Source: Azophilus sp026709365
Lineage (GTDB): Bacteria > Pseudomonadota > Gammaproteobacteria > Pseudomonadales > Azotimanducaceae
Length of the DNA stretch: 64,000 nucleotides
Assembly (NCBI GenBank): GCA_965200175.1
Contig: OZ241345.1
Location: 2,914,001 to 2,978,000, forward strand
Direction of reading: 5' to 3'
The notes under the pieces are model-generated. The model was not told where the DNA came from. It was given only the letters and a program-made list of their open reading frames with translations, and searched no databases. Each line of letters begins with the position of its first letter. The stretch's first letter is position 1. Positions 1 to 8,982 of the stretch are shown here, one piece after another. Both the position numbers and the translations under genes were made by a program.

Positions 1-1697
1 CCAAGAGCGTCCAGCCCGGTGGCGTAGGAGTCCAATTCGCTGACCCGCAAGGCTTGCACGAAGTCGCCCAGAACCACTTCCACGGCGTGCTCCCATCCCG
101 GCGCAACGCTAAGCGTCTCGCCAAGCCGCTCGGAGTGGTCGAGCCCCTGGTCCTTAAGCCAAGCCTGAACGCCCGAATCGGAACGCCCCAAGGCGGCTTC
201 CTGCACCGCCTGCAAACCGGCCAGTTCATGGCGCAGACGCTGTGCGCCGGTGCGGGCGCGCTCCAGATCCTCCTGGCGTTCCGCCAGCGCCTCGCGGGCG
301 GCAACGTGCTCGGCGAGACAGCTTTGGGTGGCGTCGTCGAGCTGGCTGCGCTGCCGCTCCAAGCCATCGATCCGCTGCGCCAAGCCTTCGACCTCGCCGC
401 CCTCGGCCGGGGGCGCCAAACCCTCATCCCCAACTTGGGCGATGCGGGCCTCAAGGCGCTCGATGCCTTGGCTGAACTGATCGATGCGCGCCGCCTGAAT
501 GCCGGCATCGCGCTCATGGCGGGCGGCCTGCTGGTTGAACGCATCCCAGTCCGCCTCCCACCGCCGGTAGCCCTCCTCCAAGTCCCGCAAGGCGGTCAGC
601 GCCTGGCGGTCAGCCGCTTCAGCTGCCTGCACGGCCGGCCCCAACTGGGCGATGGCCTCGTCGAGCGCTTCGATCTCCGTCCGGTCGAGGCGCAATTGGT
701 GGGCCGCCTCCTCCGCAAGCTGCCGCACCTTGGCGAGCTCGGCGCGCAGTTGCTCAAGGCGCTCCCGATGGAAGCGGATGCTCCCCTCATCGCGCTCGAT
801 GTCGGCGCCGAGCTTGTAGTAGCGCCCTTGGGTCTCGGCAAGCGCATCGCCCGCCTTGGCCTGATCGGCGCGCAGCTGCTCCAACTCCGCCTCAATGCGC
901 CGCTGTTCGGCCCGCTTGCCCTCAAGCGCCGCATCCCGGCGGCTGATGTCGCCATCCATGGCATCCAACCGGTTGGCCAGGCCGCGGCTCTGGATGGCGC
1001 GCAGCTCAGCGCCCTGCTGCCGCTCCTCGGCCTTGAGCGTTCGATAGCGTTCCGCCGCCTTGGCTTGGCGCTGCAGCCGCGCCAGCTGCCCGGCCAACTC
1101 CTCGCGAATGTCCTGGACCCGGCCAAGGTTCTCCTGGGTGTGCTTGATGCGGCTCTCGGTTTCCCGGCGCCGCTCCTTGTACTTGGAGATGCCGGCGGCC
1201 TCCTCGAGATAGACGCGCAACTCCTCGGGTCGAGCCTTCACCAAGTCGCTGATCATGCCCTGCCCAATGATCGAGTAGCTGCGCGGCCCGAAGCCGGTGC
1301 CATGGAAAATGTCCTGGATGTCGCGCCGCCGGCAGCGGACGCCGTTCATGAAGTACTGGGAGCCGGCCTCTCGGGTGACCTCCCGGCGAATTGAAATTTC
1401 CGCATAGGAGGCGAACTCGCCGCCGACGCGGCCATCGGAGTTGTCGAACACCAGCTCGACGATGGCGATTCCCGCGGCCTTGCGGTTCGCCGTGCCGTTG
1501 AAGATGAGGTCGCCCTGCTCCTCGCCGCGCAACTGGCGGGCGGAGGATTCGCCCATGACCCAACGCACGGCGTCAATGATGTTGGATTTGCCGCAGCCGT
1601 TGGGGCCGACCACGGCGCAGCGGTTGCCGGGGAAGCGAACCGCTGTCGAATCGACAAAGGACTTGAAGCCAGCTAGCTTGATCTGCTTAAGTCGCAT
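1..1697 (-). CDS. smc: Chromosome segregation protein SMC, N-terminal part (runs off the left edge)
   Basis: Reading the minus strand from an ATG at 1697 gives MRLKQIKLAGFKSF, the usual start of an SMC ATPase, then a Walker A loop GPNGCGKSN near residue 33 and the conserved VRWVMGESSA and IFNGTANRK segments. From about residue 165 the sequence becomes a long Glu/Arg/Ala-rich coiled coil, as expected for the first SMC arm. The frame is open to base 1, so about 565 of the usual 1,150-1,200 residues are present; hinge, second arm, signature motif and Walker B lie outside the window. SMC with ScpAB compacts and segregates the chromosome. The gene is divergent from the symporter that follows, with about 230 bp between them. 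Confidence 0.95.
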   Translation of the reverse strand, partial: MRLKQIKLAGFKSFVDSTAVRFPGNRCAVVGPNGCGKSNIIDAVRWVMGESSARQLRGEEQGDLIFNGTANRKAAGIAIVELVFDNSDGRVGGEFASYAEISIRREVTREAGSQYFMNGVRCRRRDIQDIFHGTGFGPRSYSIIGQGMISDLVKARPEELRVYLEEAAGISKYKERRRETESRIKHTQENLGRVQDIREELAGQLARLQRQAKAAERYRTLKAEERQQGAELRAIQSRGLANRLDAMDGDISRRDAALEGKRAEQRRIEAELEQLRADQAKAGDALAETQGRYYKLGADIERDEGSIRFHRERLEQLRAELAKVRQLAEEAAHQLRLDRTEIEALDEAIAQLGPAVQAAEAADRQALTALRDLEEGYRRWEADWDAFNQQAARHERDAGIQAARIDQFSQGIERLEARIAQVGDEGLAPPAEGGEVEGLAQRIDGLERQRSQLDDATQSCLAEHVAAREALAERQEDLERARTGAQRLRHELAGLQAVQEAALGRSDSGVQAWLKDQGLDHSERLGETLSVAPGWEHAVEVVLGDFVQALRVSELDSYATGLDAL

Positions 1698-1931
1698 TGC
1701 ATTCCACGAGCGACCCGGCCACGCCAACGATCGCCCATTCAACAACACTCTCCCGCATCCGCAACCGCCCTTGGGGGAGGCCTCCCTTACGCTTGCCGAT
1801 GCGAGCCCTGGAGCGACCAAGCGGGATGAAACGCGCCGTGCCACTCGTTGGAAAGCTAGTCTAACGCATAACGAAACCGTGATTCCAGTCCAACCAACCA
1901 GCCGCTGGCTGGCTTGAGCGCCCCGGACGCA

Positions 1932-3533
1932 ATGCTGTCCACACTGGGCTCCTGCGCCGCCGTGATGGCGCTCATCGCATGGGTCTCCTACCTCAAGTCG
2001 AGGGGCGGGGCCGCGACCGCGACGGGCTACTTCCTGGCGGGGCGCGGACTGACCGGCACCTTCATCGCCGGCTCGCTGCTGCTGACCAACCTGTCCGCCG
2101 AGCAGCTCATCGGGCTGAACGGCTCCGCCTTCGCCTTCAACCTGTCGAGCATGGCGTGGGAGGTGACGGCCGTCTTCGCGATGATCCTCATGGCCATGGT
2201 GCTTCTGCCCCGCTACCTGACCGGCGGCTTCACCACGCTGCCGGAGTTTCTGGGGCGACGCTTCGATGAGCGCGTGCGGCGCTTCACGGTGGCGCTGTTC
2301 ATTCTGGGCTACGGCCTGGTCACCATGCCCGCCGTGCTCTATTCCGGAGCGGTCGCCGTGCTGCAGCTCTTCGACCTGTCGGCGCTGCTGGCCGTAAGCG
2401 CCGACACGGCGCTGATCCTCACCGTCGGCCTCATTGCGCTGGTGGGCGGGCTGTACGCCATCGCCGGAGGTCTCAAGGCGGTGGCCGTCTCCGACACCTT
2501 GAATGGCATCGGGCTGCTCATCATTGGCGCCTTGGTGCCAGTGCTTGGCCTCATCAAGCTCGGCGAGGGCAGCTTCGCCGCCGGGCTTGCGCAGTTGCTG
2601 ACGCAGCACACCCACAAGCTGAACGCCATCGGCGCGGCCACCGACCCGACCCCCTTCTCCACCCTGTTCACCGGCATGATTCTGGCCAACCTCTTCTATT
2701 GGGGAACCAACCAATACGTCATCCAGCGCACCCTCGGCGCCAACAGCCTGGCCGAGGGCCAGAAGGGGGTGCTGCTGAGCGGCCTGTTCAAGCTGCTGAT
2801 CCCGCTGTTCATGATGATTCCCGGCGTCATCGCCTTTCACCTCTACGGCGACAGCCTGGACAGCATGGACCAAGCCTATCCGCGCCTCGCAGCCGACGTG
2901 CTGCCGGCCGCCTTGGGCGGGTTGTTCCTCGCCGTCCTGCTCGGCGCTGTGTTCAGCTCGTTCAACTCACTGCTCAACAGCGCCGCCACCCTGCTGTGCG
3001 TGGATGTGATCGCTCCGCTTTGGGAGGCCAGGAGAAAGCCGCTCAATGACGCGCAAATGATCCGCTTGGCCCGCTGGACCGGCCTCGCCGCGGCGGTGGC
3101 GGCCCTGTCGATCGCGCCGCTGCTGCACTTCGCGGATGAGGGGCTGTGGCAGGTGGTGCGCAAGTTCACCGGCTTCTACAACATTCCCATCATCGCCATC
3201 ATGACCGCCGCCCTATGCCTGCCCAAGGCGCCGGCCTGGGCCGCCGTCGGGGCAATGGCCTTCCATCTGGTCGCCTATCCGCTGGCAACGTTCGTCTGGA
3301 ACACAGGCATCCACTTCATCCATCTGTACGCGGTCCTCTTCGCCGTTGAGGTGGCGATCATGTGGGTGGGAGGGCGCCTTAGCCCCGCACCGGCTCCCGC
3401 GCCGGTTGAGGGCGCAACCGCGCCGGTGGACATGACCCCTTGGCGCTGGACGCCTTGGGCCGCCTTGGGTCTCTGCTTGGCCGTGGTGGGCATCTATCTG
3501 CTGTTTTCGCCGCTCGGCCTGGCTGGCTGGTGA
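1932..3533 (+). CDS. Sodium:solute symporter (SSS family)
   Basis: An integral membrane protein of about 533 residues with some 13-14 hydrophobic helices. It shows SSS/SLC5-type features: the N-terminal DxYFLAGR-like segment (YFLAGRGLTGTFIAG), the TNLSAEQLIGLNGSAF segment of the first transmembrane helices, and FSSFNSLLNSAATL near two thirds of the length. The family couples Na+ entry to uptake of sugars, amino acids or other solutes; the substrate cannot be read here. ATG at 1932 is chosen, although a TTG at 1914 is in frame; neither has a clear ribosome site. It stands alone, about 100 bp before the next gene. Confidence 0.85.
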   Translation: MLSTLGSCAAVMALIAWVSYLKSRGGAATATGYFLAGRGLTGTFIAGSLLLTNLSAEQLIGLNGSAFAFNLSSMAWEVTAVFAMILMAMVLLPRYLTGGFTTLPEFLGRRFDERVRRFTVALFILGYGLVTMPAVLYSGAVAVLQLFDLSALLAVSADTALILTVGLIALVGGLYAIAGGLKAVAVSDTLNGIGLLIIGALVPVLGLIKLGEGSFAAGLAQLLTQHTHKLNAIGAATDPTPFSTLFTGMILANLFYWGTNQYVIQRTLGANSLAEGQKGVLLSGLFKLLIPLFMMIPGVIAFHLYGDSLDSMDQAYPRLAADVLPAALGGLFLAVLLGAVFSSFNSLLNSAATLLCVDVIAPLWEARRKPLNDAQMIRLARWTGLAAAVAALSIAPLLHFADEGLWQVVRKFTGFYNIPIIAIMTAALCLPKAPAWAAVGAMAFHLVAYPLATFVWNTGIHFIHLYAVLFAVEVAIMWVGGRLSPAPAPAPVEGATAPVDMTPWRWTPWAALGLCLAVVGIYLLFSPLGLAGW

Positions 3534-3639
3534 CCCGCGCCCCGCCTAACTGATAACATAACCAGTATCAAGGCCACTTCATTGGCAAGTAAACTAACGA
3601 GTGATGGGCGAACGCCGATCTGAGGAAGGCTCGGCAACG

Positions 3640-4395
3640 ATGAGAGGGTACTTTGCCGCAACGGTTCCGTTGCTGCTGAGCGGCTGCATTGCCGTGGAGG
3701 AGCAACCGACACGCTACGAAGCGTTGCGCAGCGAGATGCAAGGCGTACGCAACGACGTTGCCGCCGCTTCGGATGCCGTTGCCGCGCTGGCCGGCCTGGT
3801 CAGGGATCGGGACGCCCGCTTCAGCCTCCGCCTGGAGGGCATCGAGCATGAGATGGCCAAGCCCATCCAAGTGCCCGCCCCGATCTGCAAGGCGCCCGAG
3901 CCGGTCGTCGTGCAAGCGCCGCAAGCCTGCGAAGCGCCCTTCGCCACGACCGTGGTCGAAAGCGAGGAGAAGATAACCGTCGGCCAATTGGAGCGCATCC
4001 GCATCGAGCCCCAGGGCGCGGTGCTGACGGCGCGCATCGACACCGGCGCCAACTCCAATTCGCTAAGCGCCGAAGACCTCGTGTACTTCGAGCGCGACGG
4101 CGAGGACTGGGTGCGCTTCAACGTGCGCACCGACGATGGCCAGGTCACCACGATGGAGCGCGAGGTGCAGCGCCACGTTCGGGTCATCCAGCAATCCGAC
4201 CCCCAAGGCAGCCGACGGCCCATGGTCTTCCTGCGCGTGCGCCTCGGCAACGTGTTGGGCAATTTCGAGTTCAACCTGACCGACCGGTCGCACCTGAGGC
4301 ACCCCGTCATCCTGGGCCGGGAGTTCCTCGCCGACCTGATGCTGGTTGACGTCGGGCAGGAGTTCCTGCAGCCCCTGCCCGATCCCGGCTCCTAA
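3640..4395 (+). CDS. Retropepsin-like 'ATP-dependent zinc protease' lipoprotein
   Basis: The ATG at 3640 follows TGAGGAAGG at a proper distance and starts a short lipoprotein signal (MRGYFAATVPLLLSGC, lipobox LLSGC). In-frame starts at 3601 and 3604 would hide this signal. After a short coiled stretch (residues 25-100) comes a PF05618-type domain with the aspartic motif IDTGANSNSLSA, a VFLRVRLGN strand and the closing VILGREFL motif of the retropepsin fold. The family was called a zinc protease, but the fold suggests an aspartyl protease. It sits 14 bp before a 7TM transglutaminase-like gene and a RimK-like ligase, an arrangement seen repeatedly in gammaproteobacteria. Placement on the inner face of the outer membrane or in the periplasm is inferred. 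Confidence 0.85.
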   Translation: MRGYFAATVPLLLSGCIAVEEQPTRYEALRSEMQGVRNDVAAASDAVAALAGLVRDRDARFSLRLEGIEHEMAKPIQVPAPICKAPEPVVVQAPQACEAPFATTVVESEEKITVGQLERIRIEPQGAVLTARIDTGANSNSLSAEDLVYFERDGEDWVRFNVRTDDGQVTTMEREVQRHVRVIQQSDPQGSRRPMVFLRVRLGNVLGNFEFNLTDRSHLRHPVILGREFLADLMLVDVGQEFLQPLPDPGS

Positions 4396-4409
4396 GGCCC
4401 GGCCCTCGA

Positions 4410-5909
4410 ATGCAGCGTTGGCCGTTCATCCTGGCTGTGGCGTTGCTGTTCCTTGCCGGCCTGGGCATCGCCGCCTACCGACATCTGGACACCGGCATGC
4501 CGCTGCTGCCCGGCCAGGAGCGCACGGTCTGGCAAGTGGAGGCGCGCATCGCCTTCTCCGCCGATGGCGGCACCGCCGAGGCGCTGCTCACCCTGCCCCC
4601 GGACCAGAACGGCTTCGAGTTCATCAGCGAAACCGGCGCCTCCCCGGGCTTCGGCTTCGCCATCAACCGATCCGGCCCGCAACGCCGCGCCCACTGGACC
4701 AAAAGTGCCGTTGAGGGCAGCCAAACCCTGTTCTACAAGTTGGACTTGGTGCAGGACGCCGGGCGGCGGGTCATTGAGGAGCGGCCCAAGCGTCGCCGGG
4801 CCGCTTCGTTTGACGGGGCCTACGCCACCGCCGCCAACGAAGTTCTCAATGCGCTAACGCCCAAGTCGGCCAACGCCAAGTCGCTGGCCGAGCAATTGGT
4901 CCAGGAGATCAACACCGACCCCCTGGACCAGAACATGAGCCTGTTGCTGCAGCGCTACTCCCCCGTTCGCCTGATCGGCGCGCTGTTGAGCCAGGCCGAT
5001 GTCACCGCCCGGGAGGTGAAGGCGCTGCGCCTGCGCGACGGTCGCCGCCGCCAGCGCCTGCGCGACTACCTGCAGGTCTGGCACGACGACGGCTGGCTGC
5101 TCCTCGATCCCCGGCGCGGGCTGATCGAGGACACCGCCCACATCCTCGTCTGGCAGACCGGCAATCCGGCCGTCCTTGAAGTGATCGGCGGCACCCGCAG
5201 CCGGGTCACCTTCTCCATGGTCAGCCAGGACCAACCCGCCTTGGGGCTGGCGCGGGAGCGCTACAACCCCTTCGACCTGTCGCTGGAGAACCTCCCCATC
5301 GCTGAGCAGGGCATGTTCAAGCTGATCATGACCTTGCCAGTCGGCGCCTTGGTGGTGGTGTTCATGCGCCTGTTGGTGGGCGTGCGCACCTCCGGCACCT
5401 TCATGCCGGTGCTGATCGCCTTGGCTTTTCTGCAGACCGAGCTGCTGGCTGGCTTGATCGGCCTGGTGCTCGTGGTCGGCGCCGGACTGCTGCTGCGCTT
5501 CTACCTCTCCGCCCTGAACCTGCTGCTGGTGGCGCGCATCGCCACCATCGTCGTGCTGGTGATTGGCCTGGTCACCCTGCTGGCGGTGGTCAGCTACCGC
5601 TTGGGGCTGATCAGCGGGCTGGCCATCACCTTCTTCCCGATGGTTATCCTGGCCTGGACGGTGGAGCGCATGTCCATCCTATGGGAGGAGGAGGGCCCGC
5701 TTGAGGCGCTGATTCAGGGCGCAGGAAGCCTGCTGGTTGCCGTGCTCGCCTATCTGGTGATGAGCGTGGCCACGGTGCGCCACCTGGCCTTCAACTTTCC
5801 CGAACTGCACCTGTGCGTGCTGGCCGCCATCCTGCTGCTCGGACGCTACACGGGCTACCGGCTTTTGGAACTGCATCGCTTCACGCCCTTTCTGCAACGC
5901 TCGCCATGA
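4410..5909 (+). CDS. UUP1/7TM family: inactive transglutaminase fused to seven membrane helices
   Basis: A 499-residue protein. One N-terminal membrane anchor (residues 5-22) is followed by an extracytoplasmic region with an inactive transglutaminase-like part (about 150-260, including DDGWLLLDPRRGLIED). The C-terminal 200 residues are a 7TM block beginning near LIMTLPVGALVVVFMRLL and containing the conserved VGVRTSGTFMPVLIALAF. The family is known from the three-gene set found here: retropepsin-like protease, this protein, and a RimK-like ligase. It overlaps the next gene by four bases (ATGA), so the two are probably translationally coupled. A role in peptide or amino-acid ligation at the membrane is an inference from the family context. 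Confidence 0.88.
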   Translation: MQRWPFILAVALLFLAGLGIAAYRHLDTGMPLLPGQERTVWQVEARIAFSADGGTAEALLTLPPDQNGFEFISETGASPGFGFAINRSGPQRRAHWTKSAVEGSQTLFYKLDLVQDAGRRVIEERPKRRRAASFDGAYATAANEVLNALTPKSANAKSLAEQLVQEINTDPLDQNMSLLLQRYSPVRLIGALLSQADVTAREVKALRLRDGRRRQRLRDYLQVWHDDGWLLLDPRRGLIEDTAHILVWQTGNPAVLEVIGGTRSRVTFSMVSQDQPALGLARERYNPFDLSLENLPIAEQGMFKLIMTLPVGALVVVFMRLLVGVRTSGTFMPVLIALAFLQTELLAGLIGLVLVVGAGLLLRFYLSALNLLLVARIATIVVLVIGLVTLLAVVSYRLGLISGLAITFFPMVILAWTVERMSILWEEEGPLEALIQGAGSLLVAVLAYLVMSVATVRHLAFNFPELHLCVLAAILLLGRYTGYRLLELHRFTPFLQRSP

Positions 5910-6868
5910 GCTGGCTCGTCAGCCCCGGCACGCTGCGCCGCCAGGGCGTCATGGGCATGAACCAACGCAACCTCCATTTCGTCGGCCGGCACAACCCGCG
6001 CCAAGCCTATCCCCTAGTGGACAACAAGCTGCGCACCAAAAGACTGGCCAAGCGGGCCGGAATTCCCATGCCCGACCTGCTGCATGAAGTGTCCCGGCAG
6101 CACCAGATCGAGGCCATCGAACCGAATCTGAGCCGGCTTGATGAATTCGTCATCAAGCCGGCCCACGGCAGCGGCGGCAAGGGCATCCTAGTCATCGCCA
6201 GCCGCGACCGCAGCACCTTCGTCAAGAGCAGCGGGGAACGGGTTGACCTGAACCACATCAAGCACCTGCTCACCAACATCATCAGCGGCCTTTATTCACT
6301 CGGCGGACGCTCGGACGATGCGATCATCGAGTCGCTGGTGCGCGCCCACCCTATGTTCAGCAAGCTCAGCATTGATGGGGTGCCGGACATCCGGGTCATC
6401 GTCTTCAAGGGCTTTCCGGTCATGGCCATGCTGCGCCTGGGCACCCACGCCTCCGACGGCAAGGCCAACCTGCACCAAGGCGCCATTGGCGTCGGCCTCG
6501 ACCTGCGAACCGGCGAAGGCGCAGGCGCAGTGCAGCGCAACCGGCCGCTGACCCAGCACCCGGACACCGGCGAGCCGCTGCAAGGCATCGCCATCCCCAA
6601 CTGGCGCGACCTGCTGACCTTGGCCGCCCGCTGTCACGACGTGACAGGCCTCGGCTACCTCGGCTGCGACATCGTCATCGACGCCGAAAAAGGCCCGCTG
6701 CTGCTGGAAATGAACGCCCGCCCCGGCCTCGGCATCCAAATCGCCAACGGCAGCGGCCTTGGGCAGCGCCTGAAGGCCATCGAAGCCTTGGAGCTGTTCG
6801 CGCCCAGCCTTGAGGAGCGGGTGGACTATGCGATGAATGGGCTAGGCGGTGCCTGCGGGGCCGACTGA
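5906..6868 (+). CDS. Alpha-L-glutamate ligase-like (RimK-type) ATP-grasp protein
   Basis: A 320-residue ATP-grasp ligase. The start ATG at 5906 overlaps the stop of the 7TM gene. Visible motifs are FVIKPAHGSGGKGILVI (ATP-binding lysine and glycine-rich loop), SKLSIDGVPDIRVIVFKG, and the metal-binding end GCDIVID...LLLEMNARPGLGIQIAN with its acidic and Asn residues. RimK relatives join glutamate or other amino acids to a carboxylate; this subfamily is the constant third member of the protease/7TM/ligase operon. Its substrate is unknown. The next gene, mcrB, begins only three bases after the stop, so read-through transcription is likely. Confidence 0.87.
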   Translation: MSWLVSPGTLRRQGVMGMNQRNLHFVGRHNPRQAYPLVDNKLRTKRLAKRAGIPMPDLLHEVSRQHQIEAIEPNLSRLDEFVIKPAHGSGGKGILVIASRDRSTFVKSSGERVDLNHIKHLLTNIISGLYSLGGRSDDAIIESLVRAHPMFSKLSIDGVPDIRVIVFKGFPVMAMLRLGTHASDGKANLHQGAIGVGLDLRTGEGAGAVQRNRPLTQHPDTGEPLQGIAIPNWRDLLTLAARCHDVTGLGYLGCDIVIDAEKGPLLLEMNARPGLGIQIANGSGLGQRLKAIEALELFAPSLEERVDYAMNGLGGACGAD

Positions 6869-6871
6869 GCC

Positions 6872-8982
6872 TTGGCCTTTACGAACGGTACTTTTCGAGT
6901 TAGAGGATATACGGCGGTGGAGGATAAAGACGCCTTTAAGCGCTGGCTTGAAAGTCAGGGCGCGAAGTCGAAACACTCGCAAAACAATCCTGTTTACGCG
7001 ATCCAGACTATCGAACGGAAACTGAATGAGCTTGGAACACCGTTCCCGGACCTCGATACGGCGTGGCGAGAGGACGAATTCAAATCCCTGCATGACTCGC
7101 TAAACCAGATACTCAAGGACGCTCTCAACGGTGGTCAGGACTTCCGAATCCTGTTCCCGAAAACCGCAAATCCCAAGAAGCGGATCAGGGACTCGTTGAC
7201 CCATCTCAAACGGTATGGCCGATTCCGCCGCGAGAAGTCATCGGAACCACCGGCGCCAAATGACGCCGACCCTGGCCAAGATGGTGGTATCGATCTATCC
7301 AGGCTAGGCAAGTTACGCAAACGATTCGAAGCTGCCTGTCCGGACTTCAGGAGCTTCGAATATCCGGGAGTGGGGGCTGAGGAAGAACTAGCATTCAAGC
7401 GGAATGCCTCCAAGGACGTGCAAGCCGTTGTTCATGCCCATGAAGGCAAGGATGATCAGGCTCTAGGCAAAGAGGTTCTCAAAATACTCACAGCGTCCAA
7501 AGCTCCGCTCGTGTTTTATATCTGGAGAACGGAACTCTCCCAGAGCCCCGAGCTGGAGGGCGAGTTCCATGCCGCTATTGGAAGGCTTGCGCGGTCTAAA
7601 CAAACCGCACAAGAGGCGCTGTTGCAGGCGTATGACGCCCTCGCAGCCTTGAAAGAGCGAGGCGTCGAAAAACTAGGATACGGTGAACGTCTGCGAATCG
7701 CGTTTTCCGCGCTTTCTATGGTACGCCCCCACGAGGCCGCTCCGCTGCAGATAACCAAGATCAACCAAGCTTGGAAGTATCTAACGGGAAAAAAGCTCTT
7801 CGTCGATGCCGAGGGAAACTTGGTATCAGACTACCAACGCTTCTCTGCCGTATTCTCCGAGATCTTCCAGGTGATGCGCGATGACCCGCAGTGGCGTTGG
7901 CAGCCGAAAGATTGGCTTGATGTACAGGGGTTTCTCTGGATTGCTCTTGAGTCCCAAGAAGAAGAGGAGACGCCCACTTCGAACGGCGCTCCCGACGTCG
8001 TAGCGCCTCTCAACCAAATCCTCTACGGACCGCCAAGACCTTCCGCACGACCGAACTCGCCATGTCTATCGTTGATGGGAGCAACGGGGTCCGCGAACGC
8101 GACGCAACGCGCGAGCGTTTCAAGGAACTCCGCTTCGACACGAAAGAAGGCACTGGCAATATCGCCTTGGTGACCTTTCATCAGAACTTCGCCTACGAGG
8201 ACTTTGTCGAGGGCATCCGACCTGTTCTGCATGAAGATATAGAGGATCTTCACTACGAACTTCGAGACGGGATATTCAAGCGAATCGCAGAGATAGCACT
8301 CAACCGTCCGGATGAGCGATTCGTCCTCATAATCGACGAGATCAATCGCGGCAACATCGCTAAAATCTTCGGCGAGCTGATCACCCTGATTGAAGACTCC
8401 CGACGCCATGGCCGACACGATTCGACCTCCGTGACGCTTCCGTATTCCCACGCCGATTTCACCGTACCGGCCAACCTCTACCTCATCGGCACCATGAACA
8501 CCGCCGACCGCTCCATCCAGCTTCTGGACACTGCCTTGCGGCGTCGCTTCAAATTTTGTGAGTGTATGCCGAATCCAAAGCATGAGAAGGTTCCAACCGA
8601 TGTCGAGGGCGTCAACTTGCAGCTCCTGCTAGAGGCCCTCAACGATCGAATCTCACTGCTTCTAGATCGCGAACACCAGATTGGACATACGTACTTCTTT
8701 GATATCGATAGCCTCGACAAACTCGCCGATGCGTTCCGCAATAGCGTATTTCCTCTCCTGCAGGAGTACTTCTTCGACGACTGGGCCAAGATTAGGGCTG
8801 TGCTCAACAACAACGACTTCGTCACCGAGCACGAGCCGGAGCAGTCCGTTCTCGATCCTCTAACGGACCTCCTCAGAGAAGACCGGAAGGTGTACCACCT
8901 TGCGGATGATGAACAGTGGATTCAGCCCGATCCATACCGAACCATCTACGGTTCAGAGAGCGGAAGCACCAACAGCGGATGA
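6872..8982 (+). pseudogene. mcrB: mcrB, broken by a 10-bp deletion in the Walker A motif
   Basis: Two overlapping frames together encode a McrB-type GTPase. The first (from TTG 6872; GTG 6917 is another possible start) carries the variable N-terminal region and runs up to LNQILYGPP at 8034. There the expected GTGKT is missing and the frame goes wrong, ending at 8173. The other frame resumes with KTFRTTELAMSIVDG-like sequence and holds Walker B (VLIIDEINRG), the McrB sensor GTMNTADRS and the ALRRRF arginine segment to 8982. Restoring ten bases between 8034 and 8035 (the G-GGN-ACN-GGC of PPGTGKT) joins the frames exactly. McrB powers cleavage of modified DNA with McrC; without Walker A it should not bind GTP. 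A sequencing or assembly error is the main alternative. Confidence 0.85.

Noticed and set aside
54..1394. Long plus-strand open frame of about 446 codons opposite smc
   Set aside because: It is the shadow of the coiled-coil part of smc on the minus strand; Leu/Ala-rich with no domain, while the minus strand has clear SMC motifs.
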